IMG/VR virus record: IMGVR_UViG_3300045131_002106
Span: 1-31,862 of that record
Length of the DNA stretch: 31,862 nucleotides
From: a virus
Strand: one strand, 5' to 3'
Shown here: in pieces, positions 13,891 to 21,579 of the stretch
Layout: each line of letters begins with the position of its first letter
How positions within the stretch are numbered: position 1 is the first letter of the stretch
Made by a program: the position numbers and the translations under genes
The notes under the pieces: generated by a model
Told to the model about the DNA's origin: nothing
Database searches by the model: none
Seen by the model: only the letters and a program-made list of their open reading frames with translations

Positions 13891-13980
13891 ACTCCTATGT
13901 TTATCCTTTGTTTTCAACAACTAATCTTTCACTCCTATTGTATTATTAAAGTTCACGGGCAGGAGAGGTAATAGGAGTGA
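13891..13980 (-). promoter_or_regulatory. Leader with anti-Shine-Dalgarno and decoy site
   Basis: In transcript order, TCACTCCTATT (13980-13970) is followed by its exact 11-base complement AATAGGAGTGA (13939-13929), then by the true initiator ribosome binding site ATAGGAGT (13898-13891). The first element can pair with either of the others, so alternative folding could hide or free the site. This is inferred from complementarity only. Confidence 0.5.
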
Positions 13981-14015
13981 CCTTCTCTTTTCGGCTTGCA
14001 ATTCCTAGCCCATGC

Positions 14016-14035
14016 GGCAACCCATGAGAGTTGCC
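14016..14035. promoter_or_regulatory. Small hairpin near the initiator transcript start
   Basis: GGCAAC (14016-14021) pairs with GTTGCC (14030-14035) around an 8-base loop, just downstream of the leftward promoter. It may stabilise the transcript 5' end. No function can be assigned. Confidence 0.35.
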
Positions 14036-14047
14036 TAACTGGTCTAT

Positions 14048-14076
14048 ACTATATAATATAAAGCGCGAAAATGCAA
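14048..14076 (-). promoter_or_regulatory. Leftward promoter of the initiator gene
   Basis: Minus-strand -35 TTGCAT (14076-14071), a 17-base spacer and -10 TATAGT (14053-14048), within ATATTATATAGTATAG. It is back to back with the rightward promoter at 14109; the two -35 boxes are 32 bases apart across an A/T-rich spacer. Confidence 0.75.
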
Positions 14077-14108
14077 ATATTTTTTAAAAGATTTTATTTG
14101 ATTAAGAT

Positions 14109-14136
14109 TTGCATTTTATGAAATGTATATTATAGT
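14109..14136 (+). promoter_or_regulatory. Rightward promoter of the early/replication genes
   Basis: -35 TTGCAT (14109-14114), a 16-base spacer and -10 TATAGT (14131-14136), followed by ATATTATAAC. The upstream AAGATTTTATTTGATTAAG resembles the sequence upstream of the DUF932 promoter. It drives the gene at 14187 and probably the operon through 18209. Confidence 0.75.
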
Positions 14137-14186
14137 ATATTATAACGCGGCAAAAAGTCGCAAAATTATAAGCCTGGGAGGGCCAA

Positions 14187-14603
14187 ATGAATGTTACTCA
14201 AAAAGAAATGCAGTTGTGGCTGAAAGAAAAACTCGCCACAAAAGACTCGTGGGCGAAGCGAGCATTGCTTCGCATTTATGAGAAGCAGACCGAACTTGAG
14301 AAGAAAACATTAACGACAATTGACGGGAACGATGTTGGTTTTAATTCGGTCGACGCTCCGACTCTGTCTAAAATCCATCGCAAAATGACGGAGGGAAGAG
14401 AACTGAACGAAGTCGACCTTTGCGTTCTGAAGACAAAGATTTGCCGGTATGCAAAGCAGATCTTAGCAAACAGCGACAAGGGCGAAATACTTGAGATGAT
14501 GATTTGCGATGAAGCCGACCGGATTCGTTCTGAAAAATCGAAAACAGAAAAAGCCGCTTTGGTTCAACCGGATTTATTCCAAGGAGAGAATTATCATGCC
14601 TAA
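14187..14603 (+). CDS. Conserved-looking early phage protein, unknown function
   Basis: 138 residues. The ATG at 14187 follows GGGAGGGCCAA. The pattern W-KRALLRIYEKQTELEKKTLT followed by GNDVGFNSVDAPTLS and ICRYAKQILAN resembles a small phage protein family I recall without a named function (QT..E...T...GF...D). The C-terminal VQPDLFQG looks like a PIP/clamp-binding-type end (QxxLF), suggesting contact with the phage beta clamp, which is inference. First gene of the rightward operon. Confidence 0.65.
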   Translation: MNVTQKEMQLWLKEKLATKDSWAKRALLRIYEKQTELEKKTLTTIDGNDVGFNSVDAPTLSKIHRKMTEGRELNEVDLCVLKTKICRYAKQILANSDKGEILEMMICDEADRIRSEKSKTEKAALVQPDLFQGENYHA

Positions 14604-15036
14604 AACAAATATCAAGGTTAAGTTGGTCGGCGAAGACGGAAATGCTTTCGCAATTATGGCGCGAGTTAAGATTGCACTAGAGCGGGGCGGGCGGGGTGAT
14701 TTGGTCAAAGATTATTTAAAAGATTCGACGAGTGGAGATTACGACCATTTGTTGCAAGTTGCGATGGAATACTGCGAATGCGATACTGATGAACCCGACG
14801 ACGGTTCCGATAACCTCGCATCTGCCTTTGGGTGCCGCTGTGAAAGCAACGAAGAAGAACTTGACGAAGAAGAGTGCCGCGATTGCGGAAAGGAATTATG
14901 CCACTGTATTTGTGATTACGAAGAATCGCACGGCAGTGATGACGATTATGGCGTCTGCGAAGATGTTGGTTCCGAATACTGCGAAACTTGCGATGAGCGC
15001 AATAACTGTCAAACCTTGAAGGACAGCGGCGCATGA
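14596..15036 (+). CDS. Small early protein with cysteine-rich acidic extension
   Basis: 146 residues starting MPKTNIKVKL. The ATG at 14596 is chosen because AAGGAGAG lies 9 bases upstream. Residues 1-56 (KLVGEDGNAFAIMARVKIAL and TSGDYDHLLQVAMEY) match a small phage family I recall, usually about 60-70 residues. Beyond it this copy adds about 85 residues with around 16 cysteines in pairs (CEC, CRC, CGKELCHCIC, CETC) set among Asp/Glu. The extension suggests metal binding, such as zinc or Fe-S. Function is unknown. Confidence 0.65.
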   Translation: MPKTNIKVKLVGEDGNAFAIMARVKIALERGGRGDLVKDYLKDSTSGDYDHLLQVAMEYCECDTDEPDDGSDNLASAFGCRCESNEEELDEEECRDCGKELCHCICDYEESHGSDDDYGVCEDVGSEYCETCDERNNCQTLKDSGA

Positions 15037-15290
15037 AAATAATTCAAACCAAACATATCGAGACAGACGAGTTCGTTACCTTCGAACTGGATGGAATGCG
15101 GTTCGCGCAATTAAAGAACGGCGACATCCATCATTTCGAATCCGGGTCGCCCTGGAACGGCAATGGCGAGATCGAACTGCCGCTCCGGGCGATGCGGGTG
15201 TTCCAGAAAAAATACGAATCGCTGACCCCGGAAAAGAAACAAGAACTCAAGAATAAATTATCTTTAGCAAAGAAAATCAATGAACTCTGA
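15033..15290 (+). CDS. Small uncharacterised protein
   Basis: 85 residues starting MKIIQTKHIE. It overlaps the upstream stop (ATGA) and the SNF2 gene start by 11 bases, so the three genes are probably translated together. A strand-rich N-terminal half (FVTFELDGMRFAQLKNG) and a helical lysine-rich end (KKQELKNKLSLAKK). No domain was recognised. Confidence 0.65.
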   Translation: MKIIQTKHIETDEFVTFELDGMRFAQLKNGDIHHFESGSPWNGNGEIELPLRAMRVFQKKYESLTPEKKQELKNKLSLAKKINEL

Positions 15291-16650
15291 ATTACAATTA
15301 AAAGCAGAACTCAGAACTTATCAGCGCAAAGGCGTCAACATTATGTTGAAGCGATTTGGCGGGCGGGCGCTCTGCGCTGACGATATGGGCCTCGGGAAGA
15401 CACTTCAGTCAATTACCATGATTCACCGGTTACAGGAGAAGACGCTTATTGTCTGTCCTTCGTCGTTAAAGTATAACTGGAGTGACGAGTTCAAGAAGTT
15501 CCTTCCGGGGCAGAAATTCTTTATTTGTTCGGGCAGAACCCCGCCGACATCGCGTCAACTGGCAGGGGTCGGGATCTTTATATGCAATTATGAAATATTG
15601 CAATTCTGGCGCGATACTTTTATTGAGTTGAAAGTGAATTTTCTTATCTTGGATGAAAGCCATGCAGTTAAAGCCAAGACATCGCTTCGCTTTAAAGCCG
15701 CCTATGCAATATCGAAAACTTGCCAATATAGAATCTGCTTGACAGGAACCCCGATTGAGAATCAGCCCGCCGAATTATGGGCGCAGATGCAAATCGTTGA
15801 CCGGAACCTGTTCCCGTCGTGGCTCTTGTTTATTAAGCGATACAACGGCGCGAAACGCAATAGGTGGGGCTGGGAATTAAAGCAGGCGACTAACACTATG
15901 GAGCTGAATGAAATCTTGCTTGCCAAGTGCATGGTTCGCAGGAAGAAGACAGAGGTTTTGAAAGAGCTCCCCGAGAAGTCAAGACAAGTTATCCCGGTTG
16001 AGATAGAGAACCGAAAAGAATACCAAAGTGCCGAAGACGATATATTGGCTTGGCTCCGGAAGAATACTGATTTGAATCTTGAAAGAACCAAAAAGGCGCT
16101 GGCGCTTGCAAAGATGGAAAAGTTAAAGTTAATTTCAGGACTGGGAAAAGTCGACGAGGTTGCAAGCTGGGTCAACGAAGAATCCCAGAATCGAAAGCTG
16201 GTCGTCTTTTGTCATCATCGAGAGGTGTTGACTGCATTAAGAGCAAAGATTAAAAACTGTATTGTGATGGACTCGCATAACAAAGGCGAAGAGCGTCAAA
16301 AGATTGCAAATATATTCCAAGCAGACGAGAAGGTGCGGGTCTTTTTGACAACGATACGAGTTGGCGGAACAGGGTTAAATTTATTCGCGGCATCAGCCAC
16401 AGTGTTCGTTCAACTTGATTGGAACCCGGCGAAACACGAGCAAGGAGAAGATAGAATTTTGCGTATCGGTCAAACCGCTAAAGAAGTCAATGCACTGTAT
16501 TTTATCGCAAGAGGAACTATCGAAGAAAAGATAATTAAATTACTTGACTTGAAGCGAGCGAATTCGAAATCGATTATTGATGGAGAAGAGACGCAGAATT
16601 CGGAATTATTAACAGAATTACTCAAAGAAATGTTGGAGGGAGAAAGATGA
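15280..16650 (+). CDS. SNF2-family DNA helicase/translocase
   Basis: 456 residues. Q-motif-like RTYQRKGVN and Walker A DDMGLGKTLQ (about 34-43) are followed by motif II LILDESH (about 121-127) and motif III LTGTPIEN. The C-terminal helicase lobe has a VVFCHHREVL stretch, TTIRVGGTGLN and the motif VI region GEDRILRIGQT. This is the compact SMARCAL1-like SNF2 form common in phages, with no accessory domains. SNF2 proteins move on double-stranded DNA using ATP and remodel or anneal replication intermediates. They are not classical unwinding helicases. It sits between early genes and the primase, consistent with a replication or recombination role. Confidence 0.92.
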   Translation: MNSELQLKAELRTYQRKGVNIMLKRFGGRALCADDMGLGKTLQSITMIHRLQEKTLIVCPSSLKYNWSDEFKKFLPGQKFFICSGRTPPTSRQLAGVGIFICNYEILQFWRDTFIELKVNFLILDESHAVKAKTSLRFKAAYAISKTCQYRICLTGTPIENQPAELWAQMQIVDRNLFPSWLLFIKRYNGAKRNRWGWELKQATNTMELNEILLAKCMVRRKKTEVLKELPEKSRQVIPVEIENRKEYQSAEDDILAWLRKNTDLNLERTKKALALAKMEKLKLISGLGKVDEVASWVNEESQNRKLVVFCHHREVLTALRAKIKNCIVMDSHNKGEERQKIANIFQADEKVRVFLTTIRVGGTGLNLFAASATVFVQLDWNPAKHEQGEDRILRIGQTAKEVNALYFIARGTIEEKIIKLLDLKRANSKSIIDGEETQNSELLTELLKEMLEGER

Positions 16651-17030
16651 CAAATACAGATTATATTCGCGCTTCAATCTATGCGAAATGCGGGCTCGAC
16701 AAGAACGGTGATACTTTCAAAAGAAGCTATCTGCCCAGTCTCGAATCGTTGCAACAGAGCGAATGGTCTCACGAATTCGAAATGCATTGCCGGTCGAGAT
16801 TAATTATGGGCGCATTTCGTTATGGTTTATTAAACAAGCCCGGAAAGAAGAAGTTCGATAGAATTCCAGACATGATAAAAAGACTGCAAGATTACCAAGT
16901 GACTGGGAACGATGAGATACTGGTCGATGTGGCGAACTTGGCAATGATGGTATTCGAAGAAGGCGCTCACGAAAACAAGCACTTTAAATCTGTTGATGAC
17001 GGAATTCATTCGCAGGAAATAAAACAATAA
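16647..17030 (+). CDS. Small phage protein with GNDEILVDVANLAM motif
   Basis: 127 residues, coupled to the SNF2 gene by ATGA overlap. The motif MGAFRYGLLN, then MIKRLQDYQVTGNDEILVDV and ANLAMM, recalls a widespread small phage protein pattern (Y...GN.E.LVD.AN.A) whose function I do not know. The central Asp/Glu placement is reminiscent of all-alpha nucleotide pyrophosphohydrolases, but this is only a resemblance. Confidence 0.65.
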   Translation: MTNTDYIRASIYAKCGLDKNGDTFKRSYLPSLESLQQSEWSHEFEMHCRSRLIMGAFRYGLLNKPGKKKFDRIPDMIKRLQDYQVTGNDEILVDVANLAMMVFEEGAHENKHFKSVDDGIHSQEIKQ

Positions 17031-17098
17031 AGAGAAAGGAAGTCAAACATGAGACAATATTGCATCCATTAACTCAAACCAAAAACAAGGAACAAAAG

Positions 17099-17305
17099 AT
17101 GAAAGAAACAATTAAAAAAGAAGTCAAAAAAGAAAATCGGAACGTCAGTTTTCAAGTAAATTATTTCGACAGCGACAAAAGAGCAGAGTTGAAGAATTGG
17201 GCGGCGAAAAACAAAATTTCAATCAAACTGCTGATCTATTCCTTGCTCGGGAAAAAAGACCAGATCCAGAAATTAATCAAAGAGGACTTGGCCAGTGGCA
17301 ATTGA
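17099..17305 (+). CDS. Small basic protein, possible ribbon-helix-helix
   Basis: 68 residues starting MKETIKKEVK. The ATG at 17099 follows AAGGA at 7 bases and is preferred over a TTG at 17060. After a lysine-rich start comes VSFQVNYFDSDKRAELKNWA then ISIKLLIYSLLG, compatible with a strand-helix-helix DNA-binding fold. It overlaps the primase start. At 17049 a 7-codon frame (MRQYCIH) with its own good ribosome binding site precedes it and may be a leader peptide. Confidence 0.55.
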   Translation: MKETIKKEVKKENRNVSFQVNYFDSDKRAELKNWAAKNKISIKLLIYSLLGKKDQIQKLIKEDLASGN

Positions 17306-18209
17306 TATCATAAAGCTGTTCGAGAAGTATAAGATAGATTACAAGACGTCGGGCGCAGAAACAACGAAAGGGTGGGTCAATATTGCTTGCCCATTTTGCG
17401 GTGACGATAAGCGACATTTAGGTTACAGCGAGCGGCTCGATATCTGGTCTTGTTGGCGCTGTGGCATTAAATCGAAAGAACGAGTGATGAAAGCATTGCT
17501 CGGCACTTCGCAAGAAAAGACGGCCGCAATACTGGACGAGTATTATGTCGCCGGGAAACACGACGAAGAACGCAGAATTCAAGCGGCAGAATTAAAGTTG
17601 CCTGAGAACGAAAGGACATTGCTTCCCGCTCATCGCGATTACTTAATCGGGAGAGGATTCGATCCCGATGAATTAGTTCGCGACCACAAAATAGTATCGA
17701 CCGGGAATTATGGCGATTATAAGAATCGAATTCTTATTCCTATATATTACAAAGGGCGGCTGGTGAGTTTCCATTCTCGAGATGTTTCGGGCAAGTCGCA
17801 GAAGCCGAAGAAGGCTTGCGAGCAAGAGAAAGAAGTTATCCGCCATAAAGAGTTGCTGTATAACTTCGATCGGGTCAAGGGCAATACTGTTATCGTATCA
17901 GAAGGGCCGTTCGACGCTTGGCGGTGGCGGGATCTGGGAGTGGCGACGTTTGGCATCAAGTTCACTGAACCTCAGATCGATTTGTTATCTTGCTTTAAAA
18001 ACATTTTCGTGGTATTCGACTCAAAGATGGAAGACGGAGAGGAAAAAGAAGTTATTGCGCAGAAGCAAGCGGAGGAGTTGGCAGAGCGTTTGGCAATCTG
18101 GAATAATGTTTATTTAATTTCGGAGATTGGATGCGATCCGGCCGACCTTTCTCAACGCCGCGCCGATAGGATAGCAAGTGGATTTTTAGAAAAAATCAAG
18201 AAATTTTGA
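17295..18209 (+). CDS. DnaG-like primase (zinc-binding plus Toprim)
   Basis: 304 residues from a GTG at 17295, with GAGG 9 bases upstream. Zinc module: CPFCGDD (C32, C35) and WSCWRCG (C53, C56). The middle contains HRDYLIGRGFDPDELV and RILIPIYYKGRLVSFHSRDV, the core of DnaG-type primases. Toprim: VIVSEGPFDAWRW with the catalytic Glu, then VVFDSKMEDGEE. The second metal-binding motif is odd: a Lys occupies the position of the second Asp of DxD, though EDG follows. Primases make RNA primers for the lagging strand. The protein is short and lacks a fused helicase, so it must work with a separate helicase not seen here. Confidence 0.88.
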   Translation: MAIDIIKLFEKYKIDYKTSGAETTKGWVNIACPFCGDDKRHLGYSERLDIWSCWRCGIKSKERVMKALLGTSQEKTAAILDEYYVAGKHDEERRIQAAELKLPENERTLLPAHRDYLIGRGFDPDELVRDHKIVSTGNYGDYKNRILIPIYYKGRLVSFHSRDVSGKSQKPKKACEQEKEVIRHKELLYNFDRVKGNTVIVSEGPFDAWRWRDLGVATFGIKFTEPQIDLLSCFKNIFVVFDSKMEDGEEKEVIAQKQAEELAERLAIWNNVYLISEIGCDPADLSQRRADRIASGFLEKIKKF

Positions 18210-18250
18210 GGAGGAAAATAAAATAATTGATAAATTCTTTGATATTTGGT

Positions 18251-18278
18251 TTGCAAAAAAACAGTATTATATTATATT
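18251..18278 (+). promoter_or_regulatory. Promoter TTGCAA-N16-TATATT of the modification operon
   Basis: -35 TTGCAA (18251-18256), a 16-base spacer and -10 TATATT (18273-18278), inside an ACAGTATTATATTAT stretch nearly identical to the promoter at 27193-27220, including GGTAACA downstream. It drives 18333 to about 27192. Confidence 0.78.
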
Positions 18279-18332
18279 ATAGGTAACAAGAGAAACCAAA
18301 AAGGTTTCGAAAACAAAGCCAAGGAGGCTAAA

Positions 18333-19079
18333 ATGAGTGAAGTTACATTGTCCAAAATGATCGAAGCCGCAATCGACATCAACGAACTGTTGGCTTTCGA
18401 CGCCCCAATCAAAGTTGAAGGAAAAGATGTTGTCCAGATCACGGCGCAGATTGAAAAGAAGCAGAAAGGCGATGACGCTTTCCTCGCAACCGATTTTGTT
18501 CCCGGCGCCAAAAACTCCCTGAAGATTGCAACCGTGGCCGCATTAAAGGCAATGAAAGTCACAATGCCGAAAATCTGGGCGGACCGCTTGGCCGATGCTA
18601 TTGAAGACGGTGTCGTTGATTACGAAGCTCCTGCGAAAGACAAGTCCAGCGAAGTGCAGGCCAAGGGCAAGGCAAAAGTAGACGAAGCCAAGGCGAAATC
18701 CAAGCCGGCGGCCCCGAAAACAGAAGTGAAGGGCAAAAAAGTCGACAAGAAGACAGATGCGGAAGTCGAAGCAGAAGTAATGAAAGAAGTCGAAGGCGAC
18801 AACGACAGCGAAATCGAAGCTGAAGTCGTCAAAGAGGTCAAAAAAGCCGCGAAAGATGCGAAGCTCAGCAACAAGAGCATCTTCGGTCATAACCGCTCCG
18901 CAATTTCCGGCAAGATTGACGAAGAGTTGATTGCAAACGGCGGGACGCTTGAGACGATTGCGGCCGCGGCTGGATGTGATACTGCTCGCGCCAAAGCCCA
19001 TATCAATCACCTTGTCGCGAATAAAGGCGCAGAAATCACCTTGGACGAAGAGGGCAATTATGCTATCGTCCTCGCCTAA
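18333..19079 (+). CDS. Protein with Lys/Ala/Glu linker and C-terminal HTH-like end
   Basis: 248 residues starting MSEVTLSKMI. The ATG at 18333 follows AAGGAGGCTAAA. Residues 1-90 are an unrecognised alpha/beta domain. Residues about 95-180 are a low-complexity, highly charged linker (AKAKVDEAKAKSKPAAPK) with an internal repeat (VEAEVMKEV and IEAEVVKEV). The end has a helix-turn-helix-like pattern (GGTLETIAAAAGCDTARAKA then HINHLVANKG and a wing-like EITLDEEGNY). This suggests a DNA-associated protein, perhaps binding phage DNA during replication or modification. First gene of the operon, followed with 20-bp overlap by the radical SAM gene. Confidence 0.6.
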   Translation: MSEVTLSKMIEAAIDINELLAFDAPIKVEGKDVVQITAQIEKKQKGDDAFLATDFVPGAKNSLKIATVAALKAMKVTMPKIWADRLADAIEDGVVDYEAPAKDKSSEVQAKGKAKVDEAKAKSKPAAPKTEVKGKKVDKKTDAEVEAEVMKEVEGDNDSEIEAEVVKEVKKAAKDAKLSNKSIFGHNRSAISGKIDEELIANGGTLETIAAAAGCDTARAKAHINHLVANKGAEITLDEEGNYAIVLA

Positions 19080-20073
19080 TATCGTCAAGGCAGAGATGCT
19101 GTGGACGCGAAAGTGTCCACTTCATTGCGACTACTGCTCGATGGCAACAGGTCAACCCAATACTCGCGATTTAGAGTATTGGGTTGAGACTGCAAGACAG
19201 CTGAAAAAGTTGAATTGCAGTTTCGCCGCATTCTATGGCGCAGAGCCCCTTTTCGACGACATTGACAAGCTATCCAGAACGATCCAATACTTCGAGAGTA
19301 TTGGAATTGCGACCACGGTTATCACTAGCGGCTTCGTATCGAGCCTGACATCGAAACTCGATGTTCTTTGGTCGCGCAATTTGCGGAGCTTGAGTATGAG
19401 TTACGATATTTTGCCGCTCTGTGACAGTTCTAAAATCAAGACATCGAAGGCGCTGGAGACATTGCAGTATTTTCAATCACTTGGAAAATACCGGGATGTC
19501 GCGGCCATTGCAACATTGACCCGCAAGAATTTTCGCGCTCTTCCGGAAAGTATAAAAACTTTGTCGAAGATGAATATTTGGACTTTTTTCGATATGATAC
19601 ATTCGAACAGGAATCAACCGGGCTCAAAAGTTAAAGACAGCGAGATAACTCGCGAACTGCTTTTTGCCCCGGAAGATTTTAATGACTTGGCAGAAGTATT
19701 ACGCGAGGTGCTTGCACTCAAGCGCGAAGGAATGCTTTGTCATGTTTCGGAATTGTTTATCGATAAAGTTATGGCAAACGATTTCGAAGTTCTGCGGAAA
19801 TATAATTGGCATTGTTGCGATCATCTCAGTTTCCCGGCATGGGTTTCGATAGACTGCGACGGAACGGTGTCTTGTTGCGACGACTACAAGAGCGATAAAA
19901 TTAAGATCTATTCAAACAGAATAGCCGAAGATTTTCAACTGTTTTCCAAACTGTATCGGGAATCTGCGCGAGCGGAGTGCTCCGGATGTCTTTGGAACAC
20001 TCATTATGATGCCCATATGATTAAGGAAGGCCGATACGGAATCGGCAATTATATTCACGGAGAAAGAGAATGA
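19060..20073 (+). CDS. Radical SAM protein with SPASM-like C-terminus
   Basis: 337 residues. The ATG at 19060, inside the previous gene end, follows GAGGG. The radical SAM signature C-x3-C-x2-C is RKCPLHCDYC (C19, C23, C26), binding a [4Fe-4S] cluster. GAEPL replaces the usual GGEP. The C-terminal part has HCCDHL, the SPASM-like SIDCDGTVSCCDDY and ECSGCLW, probably ligating an auxiliary cluster. QueE, the radical SAM step of 7-deazaguanine synthesis, is normally shorter and lacks these extra cysteines, so this is either a divergent replacement or an enzyme modifying a later intermediate. It lies in one operon with methyltransferase, QueC, FolE and DpdA genes, implying action on the modified base. 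Confidence 0.85.
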   Translation: MLSSSPNIVKAEMLWTRKCPLHCDYCSMATGQPNTRDLEYWVETARQLKKLNCSFAAFYGAEPLFDDIDKLSRTIQYFESIGIATTVITSGFVSSLTSKLDVLWSRNLRSLSMSYDILPLCDSSKIKTSKALETLQYFQSLGKYRDVAAIATLTRKNFRALPESIKTLSKMNIWTFFDMIHSNRNQPGSKVKDSEITRELLFAPEDFNDLAEVLREVLALKREGMLCHVSELFIDKVMANDFEVLRKYNWHCCDHLSFPAWVSIDCDGTVSCCDDYKSDKIKIYSNRIAEDFQLFSKLYRESARAECSGCLWNTHYDAHMIKEGRYGIGNYIHGERE

Positions 20074-20621
20074 AAAAATTGAACCTCGGATGTGGCGACG
20101 ATATCTTGATTGGATACGACAACTGTGACATCTTTCCTTGTCAGCCGTCTGTTATCCAAGCAGACATCTTGAATTTAAGAGGAATCCCGTCGGACAATTA
20201 TGCGGAGATTAAATGTTGCATGGTTTTGGAACACGTCCATATCGACTTGGTGCCAACAGCACTGTATCAGATATCGAGAGTTCTTGCTCCAGGCGGGTTT
20301 GTGGACATTACTGTTCCAGACTTCGATTATTTCGTGCAGAAGTATTTGAACAATAAAGGCAAGTTAACGAAGACGATGAACTTCCATAACTTCTACAATA
20401 TTACCTACAATCTTCTCGCACCAGAAATCGATCCGAAAATAAGAACTCATCAAGCGTTATTCACCGAAGAGTTCCTGACGATTTTGCTGGTTGACGATGG
20501 ATTTGTTAATGTCGAAACAGTCAGGAAAGCTGGCGGGATTTTGACTGTCTGGGCATTTAAGCATGACGGGAGTTCAAGCACTTTAAAATATGATACTTCT
20601 ACGGAGAGAGAAAATGAATGA
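20070..20621 (+). CDS. Class I SAM-dependent methyltransferase
   Basis: 183 residues. The ATG overlaps the radical SAM stop (ATGA). Motif I is KLNLGCGDD, an acidic residue after GYDNCD ends strand 2, ADILNLRGIP gives the motif II region, and MVLEHVHIDLVPTALYQISR followed by VLAPGGFVDITVPD matches the COG4627-like methyltransferase pattern. Such enzymes transfer methyl groups from SAM. The substrate is unknown. Position suggests the 7-deazaguanine base or a precursor. A 7-deazaguanine methyltransferase (DpdM) has been described in phages, but I understand it has a different fold, so this would be a separate solution. Confidence 0.82.
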   Translation: MKKLNLGCGDDILIGYDNCDIFPCQPSVIQADILNLRGIPSDNYAEIKCCMVLEHVHIDLVPTALYQISRVLAPGGFVDITVPDFDYFVQKYLNNKGKLTKTMNFHNFYNITYNLLAPEIDPKIRTHQALFTEEFLTILLVDDGFVNVETVRKAGGILTVWAFKHDGSSSTLKYDTSTERENE

Positions 20622-21579
20622 AGTTCTTTTATTTTCGGGCGGCATAGATTCTTATGTTGCCTGGCATTACTTGAAGAAACCCAAGACTGTTTATTTCGAT
20701 CTGGGAACACCTTATTCCTCACGCGAGGCTCAAGCTGTATTGCAACTCGTCCCAAACACTGTGATCGACAGGAGCCTTGTTCTCGGCGATAGACAGGCGG
20801 GAATTAATGCCTACATCCCTTATCGAAACCTTTTCTTGGCAATGTTGGCATCTAAATACGGAGACAAGATTTGGATTGCTGGATTAAAAGACGACATGGT
20901 TTCAGACAAAACTCCTGCCGCTTTTTTCGCGATGGAGTCTTGTTTAAACTTTATCGACAAGAAGAAAGTCGTAATAGACAGTCCGTTCTGGAATACAACG
21001 AAATCGCAAGTTGTTGAGTGGTATATTAATCAGGCTCTCGACAAGAACGAGTTGCTGAAAACAATCTCCTGCTATAATGACAAGGAGCAGACAAATTACT
21101 GCGGCACTTGTCCAAGCTGTTTTAGAAAATGGAACGCCTTGCGCGAAAATGGAATTGACATAGAATTCTATAATCCGAAGTTAATGCAGGAATATATCCA
21201 AAGCGCCGAGAACCTTAAATACGACCCGGAGAGGAATTTGTCGATTGTTAAGTGTTGCTCAAATTATACTTGCAAGCGGATTTTTCACTTCGACATCGAT
21301 GGGGTTATTACCAACGAAACGGAAGGATGGGATTATGCGGCCCGGACACCGAATACAGAAGTAATCGACAAAATTAAGGAATTGGCAAAGGGTGGAAATC
21401 GAATAGTGTTCTACACTGCTCGTTTCTCCTGCGACCGCGAAGTGACAGAGCAATGGTTGGCGAAACACGAGATTCAATATTCGAATATCATTTTTGATAA
21501 ACCCGGATATGATTATTTCGTGGACGACAAGGCATACAATTCAATTCACGAACTTTTCAAAAACAAAGGAGCTGTATGA
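20614..21579 (+). CDS. queC: QueC-HAD fusion, 7-cyano-7-deazaguanine synthase-like
   Basis: 321 residues starting MNEVLLFSGG. The ATG at 20614 follows GGAGAGAGAAA. Residues 1-185: PP-loop SGGIDS (8-13) and a zinc site from C153 plus CGTCPSC (163-169), as in QueC, which converts 7-carboxy-7-deazaguanine to preQ0 using ATP and ammonia. Residues 222-315: HAD phosphohydrolase, with FHFDIDGVI (nucleophile D227, D229), YTAR (268-270) and a YFVDDKA motif IV. Family QueC is about 220-230 residues, so the HAD domain is an addition. The HAD half might remove phosphate from a deazaguanine nucleotide (inference). The gene overlaps its neighbours by 4-8 bases, supporting one pathway. Confidence 0.88.
   Translation: MNEVLLFSGGIDSYVAWHYLKKPKTVYFDLGTPYSSREAQAVLQLVPNTVIDRSLVLGDRQAGINAYIPYRNLFLAMLASKYGDKIWIAGLKDDMVSDKTPAAFFAMESCLNFIDKKKVVIDSPFWNTTKSQVVEWYINQALDKNELLKTISCYNDKEQTNYCGTCPSCFRKWNALRENGIDIEFYNPKLMQEYIQSAENLKYDPERNLSIVKCCSNYTCKRIFHFDIDGVITNETEGWDYAARTPNTEVIDKIKELAKGGNRIVFYTARFSCDREVTEQWLAKHEIQYSNIIFDKPGYDYFVDDKAYNSIHELFKNKGAV

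Noticed and set aside
17049-17072. Leader peptide MRQYCIH before the small basic gene
   Set aside because: The ribosome binding site is good but seven codons with no regulatory structure nearby are not enough to call a gene.
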